A stretch of 64,000 nt of DNA from Muricea muricata (GCA_963855995.1 OY979717.1:46280044-46344043); one strand, 5' to 3'. Shown: positions 22,320-35,115, numbered from the stretch's first letter. The notes: generated by a model from the letters alone, not told the origin. Program-made: numbers and translations.

Positions 22320-22980
22320 CTTAGAGAAGCATAGGCCAACGTTGTGATCGATACTATCTGAAATTTCTTCACAGTAATTATATCCAACCAATAAGTACGA
22401 CGTATCATAGTAATTTGTCAGCTCAAATTGATTTCACGTAAAGCTTGGATAAGAACACAAGGTCTTGTACTCATAGAACAAAACTGTGTGGAAGAACTTG
22501 TGAATTGTGTTTTAGTTTACGCATATTGATTTGACGAGCGATAAATAAAATCAAATAAGCCGTGGGCTATGAGTAATGAGGCTAAATTGTTTCGATTCCT
22601 TTCTTGACCCCTATCTCGATAATCACATTCTGTGTGCCTTATTGACGACACGAAAGCAAGTCAATTGCCGTGAAGTTTGATCACTGGCACGCAATGACAT
22701 CTTCTGTGAGCTATTATTACAGTTCAGGAGGCCCAAAATGATATCTAATTGTACTATTAGACAGAAATTTTATCACGCGATGAGATGGCGCCTTGTATGT
22801 GTCTATTATATTTACACACACATCTGTTGACCAATAAATTTTCGGAATGAACAATCATAATCATTATATAATCATTATATACATTAAGCTAAACATAACT
22901 GTGTGATTGCCAGTATTGCATGTAAAAAATATGACAAGTTTTGTATACTTGCTATGTATGTGAGAAAACATTGCAACCCG
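22320..22980 (+). repeat. Duplicated segment, continuous copy
   Basis: The left half matches 7905-8160 and the right half 16515-16960. This copy carries no insertion at the joint (GTTTCGATTCCTTTCTTGAC). Receptor relic D follows at 23.2 kb, as receptor C follows the other copy, so the duplication probably included the receptor. Confidence 0.85.
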
Positions 22981-23209
22981 TTTTCATACCTTGGAAGTCC
23001 GTGATCACGGCAAGCCGTCCCCTGTTTCCAATCCGGTTTTTTTTTCATTTTCACGCTAAACCGTTGATGTATGCTTTCCCAAAAAGGGTTACATGTACTA
23101 AAAAAGGTATTAAACAGTTAAATCGTAGGCTACTAATGCTGGATTGATATTGCCAATAATTAATCAAGTAGTTGATCGTGCTACGAATTTTCTTGATAAA
23201 AAGTTAATT

Positions 23210-23614
23210 AATACCGAATATTGTTCACTTCTCGATAATCCTTAGGGCAAGGGTGAAGAGTAAATGCAGTGCCTTGTAGTTTATTACAGCCAGTATTAGG
23301 CGCTCCTTGACTTGGAAAAGATACTTAATTCAACTGAGGAAAACAGTCTGGTCGTTTTCTTTTATAACATACCTAATACCGGATGCGCAAACAGAAGTAA
23401 GAAATATTACAGCTATGACTATAACAACAGCAAAGACGTAGTGAAGGAAAATATTTCGCATCATTATGAGGTATTCCATCTTGCATTTCGTATACATTGT
23501 TTGAGTTGCAGATCTCATCAAGACAGCCACAGTCCTTAATTGTATCACATGGTTTTCTAGTGTAATCATCAAAGGACTCTTTTGCGTCGGATTGCGCGAA
23601 CACCAGTTACACAA
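23210..23614 (-). pseudogene. Receptor-family relic D
   Basis: The minus strand holds PCDTIKDCGCLDEICNSNNV (the C..DxDC start of a cysteine repeat). In another frame it has a hydrophobic span (VFAVVIVIAVIFLTSV), and then a tail fragment with CNKLQGTAFTLHPC that resembles the QQGTVFTL and QQKGTAFTL blocks of genes A and B. Order and strand match the family, but every part is in a different frame. Confidence 0.55.
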
Positions 23615-23650
23615 ACTTTGTTGCTGTTACAAGTCCAGCTGGCTCTCTAC

Positions 23651-23724
23651 ATGTTGTTAGCTCAGTCGTCTAGGCGTGCGATTTCAACTAAATTATAGGC
23701 AGGGGTTCGAATCCCATCCTAGCT
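23651..23724 (+). other. tRNA-like sequence, probable SINE head
   Basis: TTAGCTCAGTCG resembles a pol III A box and GGTTCGAATCC is a perfect B box, spaced as in a tRNA. The acceptor strands do not pair and the T stem has a mismatch, so it is not a functional tRNA. A T-run follows. Confidence 0.5.
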
Positions 23725-23979
23725 TTTTTTTATTTTTAAAGTTCGTCAAACTTTTTTTCTTATATTTTTTTACTTTTATACGATTTTAGTAAGGGTTGGG
23801 TTTAGGGTCTGGGTCAGGGATTAGATTATTAAAATTTAAAAAGAAAAATCTATAAGTTTTATCAGACACATAGGCTTGAAAACGAGATCAATGAGGTGGT
23901 CGGCCATCTTGGAGGTGTCCGACCGTCTACGGAGTCGAAATTTGCCGCGCCGGCTGGCATAATTATAATTTCTATTTCG

Positions 23980-26135
23980 ACTATTTGTAATTTTTCTGCA
24001 AATTGTACTGTACTCAAAGACCAAAAGTCGATATCTTTCAATTTCGTGACCATCACTCGAGAAACAAAGCAGCTACTAGCACTTTTATTACCGAAATTGA
24101 CTGGTCACTCCTTGATTCTTTTCCATCATGTGATGAAAAATGGTCTGCCTTTGAATCGATTAATCGAGCGGGAATGGACATTTTCTTCCGTAAAAACAAT
24201 AAAGAAATATCTTAACGAACCACCATGGATGACCCAACACCTAAAAGCCTTAATCCGACAACGTCAAAAAGCGTTAGTCAATGGTCGAGACCAGCTATTC
24301 AAAAGTCTTCGTAACCGTGTTAATAGGGAGCGAAAACAATGCCGGAGTGAATATTTTGACTCAAAAGTCAGTCAACTCAAAGTACCTGATCCCAAACAAT
24401 GGTAGAAGTCTGTTAGATCTTTGTGCGGCATGGATCCAAACACTCGTAAAAATGAATTCCGACATCTTCAAAATCTATCATCTGGCGACGAAACCAACAC
24501 AGGCAACGCAACTCTTTCACATTTTGCGAACGTCATCAATCAAACCTTTCTGGCACCAATGAACACGTTCCAACCCTTGGGCTCGGATTACCAAGATCTT
24601 AATTTGCCTGCTACTACTGACCATCTGCTATCTACAATTACTAATTTACAATTACAGAGTCGCTAATTTTCGATAAACTACCCTCCGGTTGTACCTACGA
24701 AAGGACCTGGCCCAGACACCATTCCTGGTTGGCTTTTAGAAGAAAATGCCGACGTTAACCCCTGCTTGGAAGATGGCTGATGTATTCCCCATTCCAAAAC
24801 AGAAGCCCGTACGAACTATAAATAAAGATCTAAGGCCCATCTCGCTTACACCAATAGTCTCAAAACTGGTCGAGGAAGCGGTAGTTGAACAGTTTATTAA
24901 ACCAGCACTCCTTAAAGTTCTGGATCCTAATTAATATGGAACAGTGCCAAAATTATCTACCACGCACGCTTTAATTAGTATAGTCCACAACCTTGCCAAA
25001 GCCACTGATGGCAATGGGGCCTTAGTTACACTGGTTCTACTAGACTTTAGAAAAGCATTCGACCTCATCGATCATCAGATACTCATGGAAAAGCTCCATT
25101 CTCTCGAACTCCTGCCTAGTGTCATCAACTGGGTAAGAGATTTTTTGACCAATCGCCAACAATGGTTGAAGCTAGTTGGCTAGAGACTGTTTTTCAGAAT
25201 GGTCCCTCGTCTCTGCAGGTGTACCCCAGGGGACCAAATTTGGCTCTTGGCTATACATCCTTATGATTAACGATCTTAACACAGCGAGTAATGATCTCTA
25301 GAAATACGTGGACGATACGACCCTAATGGAGTTAGTAGCTAGAGGTGGGAGTAGTAATGTCCAATCCGCGGTAAACGATATTCAAAACCAGCCCAACGCC
25401 CTAAAATTTACCCTTAACGAAGACAAATGTAAAGAGATGCGAATACAATACAATAAATGTAATACGAGCCAGCAACTCCACCCAGTAACAATCAAGGGTG
25501 AACAGGCAGAGTTGGTTTTCGAAAGTAAAGTTTTAGGATTGACTATTAGGATCGACGTTAAATGGAATAGTCATATTGATAATATCGTCAAAAAGACATC
25601 CAAAAGATTGTACTTTTTGCAACAGTTGAAACGAGCTAAAGTGCCTGTCAGTGAGATGATATGTTTTTACTGCACTTGTATCTGATCTATTGTCGAATAC
25701 GCATCCCCCGTTTTCCACTACGCAATCCCCAATTATCTGTGTAAGCACATCGAACAGATTCAAGGGCGTGCCATGGGAATCGTGTTTGCAAATAAATCTT
25801 ATGTTGAAGCTCTTTCCCATTCTAAGCTTTTAATCCTTGAAGACATACGCCAAAGAAAGTGCGACAAACTCTTTAAAGAAATTATGGAAGATCCAAACCA
25901 TAAATTGCACCCACTTCTACCAGAACTTAACAAGAACTTCGAGAACTTTTAAATATCCTAAATACAAGACTGATAGATTTAGAAACACTTTTATGATAGC
26001 TGCTAGTTTTAATAGTAATTAATAATTCAATTTTTTTTTACAATTTTTATACTCTTATAAATTTAACCTTTGCAATTCAGCTGTAACTTGGCTGCAAACT
26101 CGGTTTTCAATAATAATAATAATAATAATAATAAC
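23980..26135 (+). pseudogene. Decayed LINE (Jockey/CR1-like) with AAT tail
   Basis: The order is typical of LINE ORF2: linker (TDWSLLDSF-like, PWMTQHLKALIRQRQKALV), then RT motifs RTINKDLRPISLTPIVSKLV, TTHALISIVHN, VLLDFRKAFDLIDH, the YVDDTT active site, KFTLNEDKCKEM and VLGLTIRIDVKWNSHI, then the thumb/C-terminal region (IEQIQGRAMGIVF). Multiple stops and frameshifts separate the blocks. It ends in an (AAT)n tail at 26109-26134. The endonuclease domain was not seen. Confidence 0.8.
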
Positions 26136-26948
26136 ACTGTCGCGAAACCACTACGCGAAAGTAACACGGTATTGGGGATTAGGGATAACGGAATAAGTTA
26201 AAAATTAACAACTTAATATGCCACAGCTTACCTGGGAATAGTGCTTGAAATATAAAATGACTAAGTCTGAGCCTGTATAACTCCGGTGAATTCTGGTGTT
26301 TATTACAAAAATTAACTTTCGATTGACTAAGCCATACTAAGGTAGTCCCTTCCCGGTCGCTACGGCCCTGATGGGACTAATTTGGAGCATTAGTCGTATA
26401 ATCTTTAGGCGAATGCATGGTATGGTTTTAGTGCTCAGCTCAGTCTTACTCCAATTTCCCAGCTGAAGTTTTGACCAAGCTCTTGTCCCAGTGAGCAAAT
26501 CATATCGTCCTAGTGGCTGTTTTGCCCCTAAATTTTTATCTCATTACCATTTCCCATTGTTGTTTTTTTCTGATGAATCTCAGTTATACTGGATGCAAAT
26601 CCCATTTTCACGTTACACAATGTAGATAATGCAGCCATATATTCAGTATGTTGTTATTTTGAAATAGAATAAAAATATCTTGTATATATAGAAATAAATC
26701 AAATAGTAATGGTAGTATGGGGTGACTGATGCCTTGATATGATCGTAGCACTCCGTATGATGATGAGGTACATACCCCAAAACCGCCCCGACATTTTTAC
26801 TGTTTGGAAAATCGTGATAATTTTTCAAATTACTGTGGACTTCAATAAAATAGTGCTGTTTTTCCACTAAAATGAGTTAAGTACAGACTGCAATAAACAA
26901 TAGAACCACGGATTTAATCAAATTGTTTCCAATTGTACATAAGTATAA
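26136..26948. other. No recognisable gene
   Basis: No domain or repeat stands out here. Confidence 0.4.
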
Positions 26949-27418
26949 GGGCCTGTTCAAATCTGCCAGGCTGGCCCGCTTAACCGGGCCAGCCCGCTGT
27001 TAACGGGATCTAGCCCGACGTACAATTTGAATATAATTTTAAAATGGCATTTATATGGAAGCGGGCCAGACCGGCTTGGCGAGGTCCCGCCTGAAGGAAG
27101 CGAGATCTCGCCTTCAACTGGCTCATACTCATATGAATGCGTCAAACCGGCCAGCCCGGCTAAACGGGCTAGAAGTAATAAGACAGCGCATGCTCGTTCT
27201 CCTCGTGATGACTTCAAAATAGCCGCTATACAAAAGAAATAAAAAAGAACAAGCAAAGCAACATTTTCGCTGGTGACAAGAAATGATTGAAAACTTATTC
27301 AATTGTTTGTCATCATACAAAAGCGGTATGGAATATAGAAGTTTAAATTTCGACGCTGATAAGCCGGCACAGTATAAATAAAGTTATACCCAGATGAAGA
27401 CGATTAATTGTTTTGACC

Positions 27419-28060
27419 TATGAGCGAAAGGATGCCACTGTCAGACGATGAGTTTGAGAAGATGAATGATGAAGAAAAGGCACAACAAAGAATGAGATGG
27501 CCCTTTTGAAATCGTGTATCACCAAGGGATCCAATCGTACTGTTGAAAATGTCAAGGTAATACGACAGAGTTTTTGGAAAGCAGTAGTGTCAGGCACCCG
27601 AAGTGGATGTGGTAAAATAGTCTTTGAATTCTATGAGAAACTGGTTACTATATGGAGTGGCTCTGCTAATACTGAGCCACTGCCGTTTGGAGTAAGTTCC
27701 GAGTCACTGAATAATAAAAGTGACAGACGACATGATGAATTAAGTGAGAATCGTGATTTTGATGACGCAGAGATTCCTGAGAACGAGGAAGAGAATAATG
27801 GTGGTCAAGCGCAAAAGAGAAAGTCTTTGGAAAATGCTGTCCCAAGACTTGTGGATAACAAGCGCAAACATTTAGTGAAGAACATATCAGCTACAGAGCG
27901 AGACCGAATTCTTATCAATGAGGTCAAGAATGATAAAGAGGCTTGTAATAATTTCACTGCTGCAATAAAGGAGTCTAATCAATGCTTTTTTAAAAGCTGT
28001 GGAGTGCATGAGCAAATCAGTAAGTGAACTTGGAGGTGGAATTAGTCGCTCATTGGAAGT
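27419..28060 (+). pseudogene. Harbinger Myb/SANT-like DNA-binding protein
   Basis: A start MSERMPLSDDEFEKMNDEEK is followed by a TGA near 27508 and a frame change. The main frame (27497-28027) has KSCITKGSNRTVENVKVIRQ then SFWKAVVSGTRSG, the trihelix/SANT-like part. An acidic linker and VPRLVDNKRKHLVKN follow. The last block (VSELGGGISRSLEVLAHA) is in another frame after 28020. In this superfamily the Myb-like protein partners with the transposase for nuclear import and end binding. Confidence 0.6.
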
Positions 28061-28324
28061 GCTTGCTCATGCTGCTTCGGTAAACCGTTTACACCAGAAA
28101 CAACATCCTGTTAACCAAAACATTTTTCACAGGGCATGCATTCACCCAAATTATTTTTTGAACTACTGCATATGAAGGATGTCATCCTAATAGTGTACCA
28201 GGATCTGCAGCCACAAAATCACAATGGCAAATGTGTTATGATATGGATAAAAACAATTTTGTTTTTTTAAAAGCTAGATGCCATGCTGGTAATAGTAAAG
28301 GATTATTGACCGAGCGTGAGGTTT

Positions 28325-28835
28325 GTACCGTGAAATATCGGACTGGGTTTTTTTATAGTACGGACTGGGGGTTTTTTATAGTACGGACCGGACTTTTAAA
28401 TATCGGACTGGGGTTTTTTTATAGTACGGACCGAGCGAGCTTATCGAACAAAGTCCGATATTTCAGGGTACAGACTGAACAAGCGAGCGCAATGAACTGT
28501 TATTATATGGCTCACAGTCATTTTGAGAGTTAGTATGACATTTTGTACTTAGATGACCGGTCGATCGTGGTTTCTTTCATTAGAATACAAAAACGTTGAA
28601 CATGACAAAATTTTATTTTTTACACATAAAGTTTCGAACATATCAGTAAAACGTTAATTTCTTTAACAAGTATATAGCAAGCAGTAAAAAGTGCGATTAA
28701 AAACATTGGAAAAAAGCCCGGTCCGAATACGAAAATTTACGGATAGAATACGAGTTTTTACTGACCGCGCGTCGACCAATCAGAATGCTGGATTCTTCAA
28801 AGCCATATAATAAATATTGATAATCATCAACTGTC
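28325..28835. repeat. Insertion with ~37 bp tandem units in Harbinger
   Basis: GTGAAATATCGGACTGG, GGGTTTTTTATAGTACGGAC and similar phrases repeat three times at 28330-28430. They are mirrored by AAGTCCGATATTTCAGGGTA at 28450. A downstream part with GACCAATCAGAATGC ends near 28810. It is probably a small non-autonomous element. Confidence 0.5.
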
Positions 28836-29439
28836 TTAAATTTTGGCATGGAGGACTATTGACCTTAAAACATGTGTAAAAACAATTTATGTTCATTATA
28901 AACTTTTCTGATATAACTGTTTCTCAAACTGTTTGCATGTACCACTTCTACATGACCATGTTATCGCCCTCGTTGTTCTTTGACAATTTTTGTACAATTA
29001 TAGCAAACTGCAATGTTATAACTATTTCAAGTATGCAATAATTTGCTAGTAAAAACCCAATTTACACTTTTGTAAACAAAAACAATTAATAGTTGTTTTA
29101 GTTTTGTAATGTATATGTCTGTTTCTCGATTGATCAACAGCACTATGTTAAGTGATCTGGAAGGCAAGTGTGAATTTTATGTCTTCATCAGTGTTGACAG
29201 AAAAAATTGGATCTGGTAGGTTTCTATGCTCTTTATTTGCTTGCATTAAGTGAAATTGCTTTTGCACTTAATCAGGGTCAACATATGTCTTGTGCTGCTC
29301 ACAGAGATTATGCAATGTACAGTGAAACTTGCATAAACTACAGTAGGTATGTTCAATGATAAGTCCATTTTTCTTGTTAGGATTGACTAACGCGCCGTTA
29401 GACGTCCAAAAGCATACTCATCTGGGTTTCTTGCTGACC
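28836..29439. other. Harbinger interior without a gene
   Basis: This is AT-rich spacer between the two convergent genes of the element. Confidence 0.35.
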
Positions 29440-29479
29440 CTAGCATTTGATTAAAAACAACCTGCTCTTTTTTTACAGG

Positions 29480-30290
29480 TTTCATGCATAGTCTTTTATA
29501 CAAAAGGGTGTTAAAGGGTAGGCAAGGTCTCCTATAAGATAGTTAGGTACAAGGTTACAGCAACGAACGATAACAACGGCTGATTGAAAGGTTCTTGGCA
29601 GTTTGTTACCTTGCAGCTTATGATTAACAGATGAATTAGCAAACACCTTAGCATCCTGGACGTTTCCTGGCCATACACATTCAACGTTCATGAATTGGCC
29701 TCTGTAGTCACAAATAGCTTGCACATTTAATGAATAAAATTGCTTGTAGCAAAAATAATCTTGTCAGTTTTTGTGTGGCTTTTTAATGGGTACATGTGTC
29801 CCATCTATGCAACCCATTGCCTGAATCATTCCAAATTTTGCTTCAAACTCAGATACCTTTCTTCTAATTTCATCACAATCCTGAGGCATGTAAATGTACT
29901 TTGGTCCAAGGTTCTCCTTGCATACATCCCCAATGATAACAGAAGCAGTATTTATTGCAATACCGAACGCACTGGCTGTCATTCCAAGGGAATCAGTATC
30001 TTTAAAGTAATACAAAGTCACTGCCAGTTTTTTCTTATTTAGTAGACAATGCACGATAATTTGGCAATAAAGGATTCGGTGAAAAAAAATGGACAGAATT
30101 CGTCTGCCAGTTCTATGAACCCTTCTCTGGGAAGTCGAAAATTTATTTTCCACGCTTCCTCTGGAGCATTTCCACCTATCATATTCTGCCACTACTTTTC
30201 GGTCCTGCCAGCCTGAACCCCAAATCTTCTCTTCTTACGAAGTAATTTTCTTTGCCTTTCATATTTCAACTTACGATAGATAACAGATCA
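29480..30290 (-). pseudogene. Harbinger DDE transposase
   Basis: Reading down the minus strand: YRKLKYERQRKLLRKKRR, EEAWKINFRLPREGFIELAD, KKKLAVTLYYFKDTDSLGMT, AFGIAINTASVIIGDVC, KVSEFEAKFGMIQAMGCIDG (first Asp) THVPIKKP, then CDYRGQFMNVECVWPGNVQD (second Asp) AKVF and PNYLIGDLAYPL. This is the DDE_Tnp_4 type. An in-frame stop after KKPHKN (about 29761) and a frameshift near 30050-30190 disrupt it. Confidence 0.8.
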
Positions 30291-30529
30291 CTTTCTCCTC
30301 AGAAAAGCGATCATTGCATCATTCCGATAATTTGCATGTATTTTCCAACTCAAAATGACATTTGCATTTGAAAAAAAGGGAAGCAATTCCACCTAATGCC
30401 GCTGCGATAGTCGACATGGGTAATGTTTCAACGTATCAATGAGCACACTTTAAATTTTCCAACGAAATTCAACATTTACGCGCGAAAATTAACCATTAGC
30501 CGGGCCAGCCCGGCTCATATGAATGCAAA

Positions 30530-31676
30530 TGAATAAAAGCATGCGTTATTTAAGAAACAGAAAACATTTTTCGTCTTTCTATAGAGTAAGAAAAACGCGC
30601 GAAAGGGAAACGAGAAAGTGCGTTGAGTATTTATGCCAAGCATATACATTGTCTATTTTTGTCTCTAAAAATTCTTACGAAATCCGGCCCACGCAACTCC
30701 AGGGGAAATCTCCTGGGTTGGTGCTATAGAAACATGAGTTGTCTGAGCAGTCAACGCCACCCGCTTTCAAAAGGCTGTTTTTTAGAGGAATACCTATGCT
30801 TCAATTACGTTTTTTCAAACAAATAATAAAACTGTTTTAGCAGCATAACCGGCCTGACCATTGGTTATCCTGTCATGCAATTAATACTATTACCGTGTTC
30901 ATTATCTCTTAAAAAACAATCAATTTTTAAAGAATTCGAAATTAACAATGATATGAATTCAGATAAAAGTGGCATAGCAGGGCCCAGTAAATTTTCGGGC
31001 TAGGTAAGCTACTGATATACTGCATGAAGAACTATACTCTATCACTATGTTATACTTCATATACAGTATATATATAAATGCATGGATAAAAGATGGGAAT
31101 TCCGTTACGCATCTGCGAAGTCTACATTTATGCTCTTAAGAAAGTGTTCAGTCAACCACATACAGTCAAATACATAACATAAACAAATAGGCTGTCCAGT
31201 ATGTTCACATCAGCAATTGCAAATTATAAAGATATTTCCCATGTTCCATGAGAAGAGTTTGTTTGATTTATACCTTTTGCCCGTATTTTTTGTTCTTAAA
31301 CAAAATTTAATTAATCAATTTCCAATTTATACTCAAAAAAGTGGGCAGTCTTTGACTGATTTTCCTGAAACTTAATTGTTATAAATGTATTGCTTTTTAA
31401 GTTTTTGATTCATGTAAAAGAAAATTTACTACCTTGGGTTGTTAAAGATAAATTCACCCGATAGTCGGATTTTGGAGTTCAACTTGATCATCAATAACAG
31501 ATCTCCTGTATACTGGATGAAATAAAGTAAGCGAAAATTATTGCAATTTTGCAAAAATTTTGAAATTTGTGCCGATTCGCGGAACGCCATTTATAATATT
31601 GCTATGAATAATTTTAGTTCAAAAACCTTTACCAGCAGACAATTTAATAAAATATAAGAAAAAACATAGTTTGAAA
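30530..31676. other. No recognisable gene
   Basis: AT-rich sequence. The short open frames are unlike known families. Confidence 0.4.
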
Positions 31677-31824
31677 AACAACATCTTGTAACTCAAGATA
31701 TGAGCTGTTAACAACAAGACAACAGTTTTGCGGTGATATTTCGACTCTATTTCGAAGTCACCGCAAAATCTGTTGTCTTGTTACGTTGTTAAGAGCTCAT
31801 ATCTTGAGTTCACAAGATGTTGTT
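31677..31824. repeat. Foldback repeat with ~60 bp arms
   Basis: AACAACATCTTGTAACTCAA (31677 on) is mirrored to 31824 around a 20 bp loop. The arms include TCAAGATATGAGCT and CAAGACAACAG. Confidence 0.85.
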
Positions 31825-33107
31825 CTTCGGAGTATGTTTTTCTTATATAATTCTAGTTCACTCCCTGTACATTGTCTTGGGCAATTACATTGTCTATCAT
31901 CAGTATTTCTCTTGGAATTTTACAAAGAAAATTGCTCAATATTTAGCAGAGGAGGGACTCTATTCTGGTAACTATAGCGACAATAAAAACTAACAAAACA
32001 TTTTATGGCAGGGAGACTGCCATAACGACTGAGTCCCTTCAACAATAACTCCCTCAACTTTGGCAAGAAATAAAATGATTTGACGAATGATTTAAATGAG
32101 TTCTGCTTTGTTTTGTAATTTTAATAAGTTGAATATACACCAATAAAAAGCAATTGAGTTATTTGTAAATGGAAAAAATATAAACTTACGGATCATTTGA
32201 AGTTACCCCCCCCCCCCTCCAGCCCTTGGCGTCTATTCAAATAACAAAATTTAGCATTTGAATATACGGTCACTCTAAAATACAGTCTGTGGTCGTCGGA
32301 GAATCACTCATATTTATAAAATTTTGGCAAATACTTTGGCGATATACTAAGATAGCTGCTTAATGTTTATGCAAAATATTTTAACGTAAACAATGCGCAA
32401 TGACAAATACATAGGCTATTAACGCGCTTCTGTCTCAAAATAATATAACGTGTTTTGTCCAAAACAAACAAGATTTCTCGTTAGTTCATCGCGGCACTTT
32501 CATGACGAAGTTTTGAAGTGTTTAACTAACTGTTATAACGAGAAAACGCAATTACTATGTGTAAATAGCCAGTATGGAAACAAATATCAAATATCAGAAA
32601 TCAACAAATATATAAAAAAGAAATTTTGATGTTTTAACGTGTTTATCTTTTTATTTTGTACCGTAGAGCAGGTAACCACGACGCAATTCGACGATAAATA
32701 TACAGCAAATCTATTATTATACTTCTAGGGGACTTTTCCCTGGGAAGTTACCATGCAGGCGGCGGATTGGTCAACTCGTAATAAATATGATTTATTCGTC
32801 TAGCTCGTGATTGGCGAACGAAACAAGACGAATAGAATGTTGTTCTCAAGCAGTGAACTGAATATAGCTGGAAGGCTACCTTCGTATAAATCCGTACGCA
32901 AAATTTGAAGCCAAACTTGACTTCCAGAAACGCGTGTTTATGTCCCGCGCCCATCACTCGCGTGAGATCTCTGCAAGTGTTGCAGCATGTTGTTTTTGGC
33001 CGAGTTTTTAATTGCGTTGAAAGACTGGGAAGGACTTTAACAAGTTGGCTTCAAATCTCCCGCCTCAGGTGGGACATTGGTAGCTAACATTAAAATCGTT
33101 TCGCCGA

Positions 33108-33108
<1 letters not shown>
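31825..33108. other. No recognisable gene
   Basis: A C homopolymer lies at about 32206-32217. I recognised no conserved protein. Confidence 0.4.

Positions 33109-33148
<40 letters not shown>
33109..33148. repeat. (AT)n tract at the recombinase transposon left end
   Basis: The AT dinucleotide repeat runs directly into the TTATCACATACT terminus. Confidence 0.9.
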
Positions 33149-33152
<4 letters not shown>

Positions 33153-34826
33153 CACATACTTGTGCCTTTATCAAGGCGATAACACGGTGACATAAAAACG
33201 ATATGTCCCGTGATATCGTTTTTTGTCCCGCGATATCGTTTTTTGTCCCGCTCGATTTTCCCGCTAATAAACAAAGATGGCCGACTCAAGGTTTGAGTCA
33301 GTCGAAGTGGATCAATTTATTAATTTAAAAAAGAATGATAACACAAAAAGAAAAACCTCGTCCGACGTGACACTCTTTCAAAGGTTTCTTAAGGAAATAC
33401 ATGACATAGACGAAGATTTAGAAGAAATTGAGCCGGAGCTTTTAAACAACTACATGGCAGAGTTTTTTGTCAGTGTACGAAAGCCTGACGGACAACAATA
33501 CGAGCCTTTATCTCTTCGCAGTTTCTTCGCTTCATTCAACCGCTACTTGAAGGAAAAAGATTACCTGGTTGAAGTCACCCAGTCACCTATGTTTTACAAA
33601 GCTCGTGAAGCCCTTAAGGCAAAACAAAAAGACCTTAAAAGCCTCGGCAAGGGAAGTAAACCGAATGCCGCCCGTTCACTAACCGACGAAGAAATAAATA
33701 TTCTTTATGAAAAGGGAGAACTTGGTTTGTCTAATCCGAAAGCACTTATCAATATGCTTTGGTGGAACAATACAACTCATTTTGGATTGAGGGGTTGCAG
33801 AGAAAACCGAGATCTTTGTTGGGGGGACGTAAAACTTCGAAGCGATTCATCTGGCACGGAATTCCTGCAATACTCAGAACGTCAGACGAAAACAAGATCT
33901 GGAGAAAATCCCCTTGACCTGCGAAAGGTTAATCCCACAATGTGGCCATGCTCTGATCCAATGCGTGACCCAATTGCAGCCTATAAGAAGTATGCTGGGG
34001 AAAGACCACCAAAAGCATGTACACCAGAATCTCCATTTTACTTGGGTATAGACCACAGCAAGAATCCTAAGTACTGGTTCACCACACAGGCTATGGGTAA
34101 GAATACTATTAACAAGTTAATGAAAACTATGTGCAAAAATGCCGGAATTTTTGATGAAGAACAGAAGCTCTCCAACCACTCAGCCCGCAAAACATTGGTA
34201 AAGAAACTAAAAGGAAACAACATTCCGGATACAGATATTATACAAGTAAGTAATTACCTCTTACTTGAATATTAGTAAACATCTAGGCATAGTTGGTGAA
34301 TCATATAATTAATTTTTAGGTCACTGGTCATAAGAACTTAATGAGTTTGAATACCTATGATCAGCTTTCCAATGATCGAATGAGAAGAATGAGTGGTATT
34401 CTCTCTGGAAGTGAGACTAAATTAGCTCAAAATATCCCAGTGTCACCAAATAGAATAGGAGGAATCTTGTCTGGATCCATTATTTCTGGTGGAACAATGA
34501 ATATCTCAATAAATTCAAGTCAGTCATCAAAAATATCACCCACTTTTATTAAAGCAACAACTGTTGTTCGATCAACAAAGAGGAAGCATGCTATAATTGA
34601 ATCAGATTCAGATGAGGAGTGACTTTAAAACTATGTTATAGCAACTAGGTTTTTATTGTTTACAATAATTGAAATATTTCTCAATTATTTTGTTGATGGC
34701 AGTTGCAAAATGTTATTTATTTTTCTTGTTTTGTTATGATAAAGTTTCAATATTGATGTGAAATAAATACTTTTTCCAAATCGACAAGCTTAAATGAAAC
34801 CTGATAAAGGCACAAGTATGTGATAA
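33149..34826 (+). mobile_element. Crypton-type tyrosine recombinase transposon with TIRs
   Basis: The left end starts TTATCACATACTTGTGCC and the right end (34803-34826) is its exact 24 bp inverse. Between them lie the promoter region, a two-exon tyrosine recombinase gene and an AATAAA signal at about 34763. The first 105 bp recur with three differences at the outer end of the derivative at 35526-35886. The outer left flank is (AT)n. No target duplication is recognisable. Confidence 0.8.
33277..34622 (+). CDS. Crypton-like tyrosine recombinase, 423 aa, one intron
   Basis: Exons are 33277-34245 and 34320-34622. The 74 bp intron has a GTAAGT donor and TTTTTAG acceptor, and splicing keeps the frame. 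The N-terminal core-binding part (FQRFLKEIHDI, LRSFFASFNRYLKEK) precedes the catalytic domain. All tyrosine-recombinase residues are visible: Arg in HFGLRGCRENRDL, HxxR in NHSARKTLVKK, His in VTGHKN and Tyr in SLNTYDQLS, the last two in exon 2. The GLRGxRE style matches the DUF3504/KCTD1-QRICH1-ZMYM group of Crypton-derived proteins. A serine-rich tail ends in an acidic SDSDEE. The start codon lies 24 bp inside the 105 bp end repeat. No lesions were seen. Confidence 0.9.
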
Positions 34827-34829
34827 AAA

Positions 34830-34981
34830 GGTTATCACATTCGAGGCTCGGTAATATCAGTTTTATCGCTCTCGTTACGATATCATATTTGTCCCTCGTT
34901 CGCTGCGCTCACTCGTGACAAGATATGATATCGTCCCTCGAGCGATAAAACTGATATCACCTCACCCTTCATGTGATAACC
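34830..34981. repeat. Palindromic MITE, copy 1
   Basis: This 152 bp unit begins GGTTATCACAT and ends ATGTGATAACC. Its interior is self-complementary (CAGTTTTATCGCTC, GAGCGATAAAACTG). A second copy is at 35370-35522. Confidence 0.85.
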
Positions 34982-34982
34982 T

Positions 34983-35115
<133 letters not shown>

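Larger units (their letters stand above)
26949..30528. mobile_element. PIF/Harbinger transposon, defective
   Basis: The left end (GGGCCTGTTCAAATCTGCC, AGGCTGGCCCGCTT) matches the reverse complement of the right end (AGCCGGGCCAGCCCGGCTCA, TATGAA at 30498-30523). Inside are a Myb/SANT-like gene on plus and a Harbinger transposase on minus, the usual two-gene layout. A third copy of the terminal motif at 27115-27170 suggests a nested MITE at the left end, so the exact left boundary is uncertain. Confidence 0.7.

Noticed and set aside
23651..23724. Functional tRNA gene
   Set aside because: A and B boxes fit, but the acceptor strands do not pair and the T stem is imperfect, so a SINE head or tRNA pseudogene is more likely.
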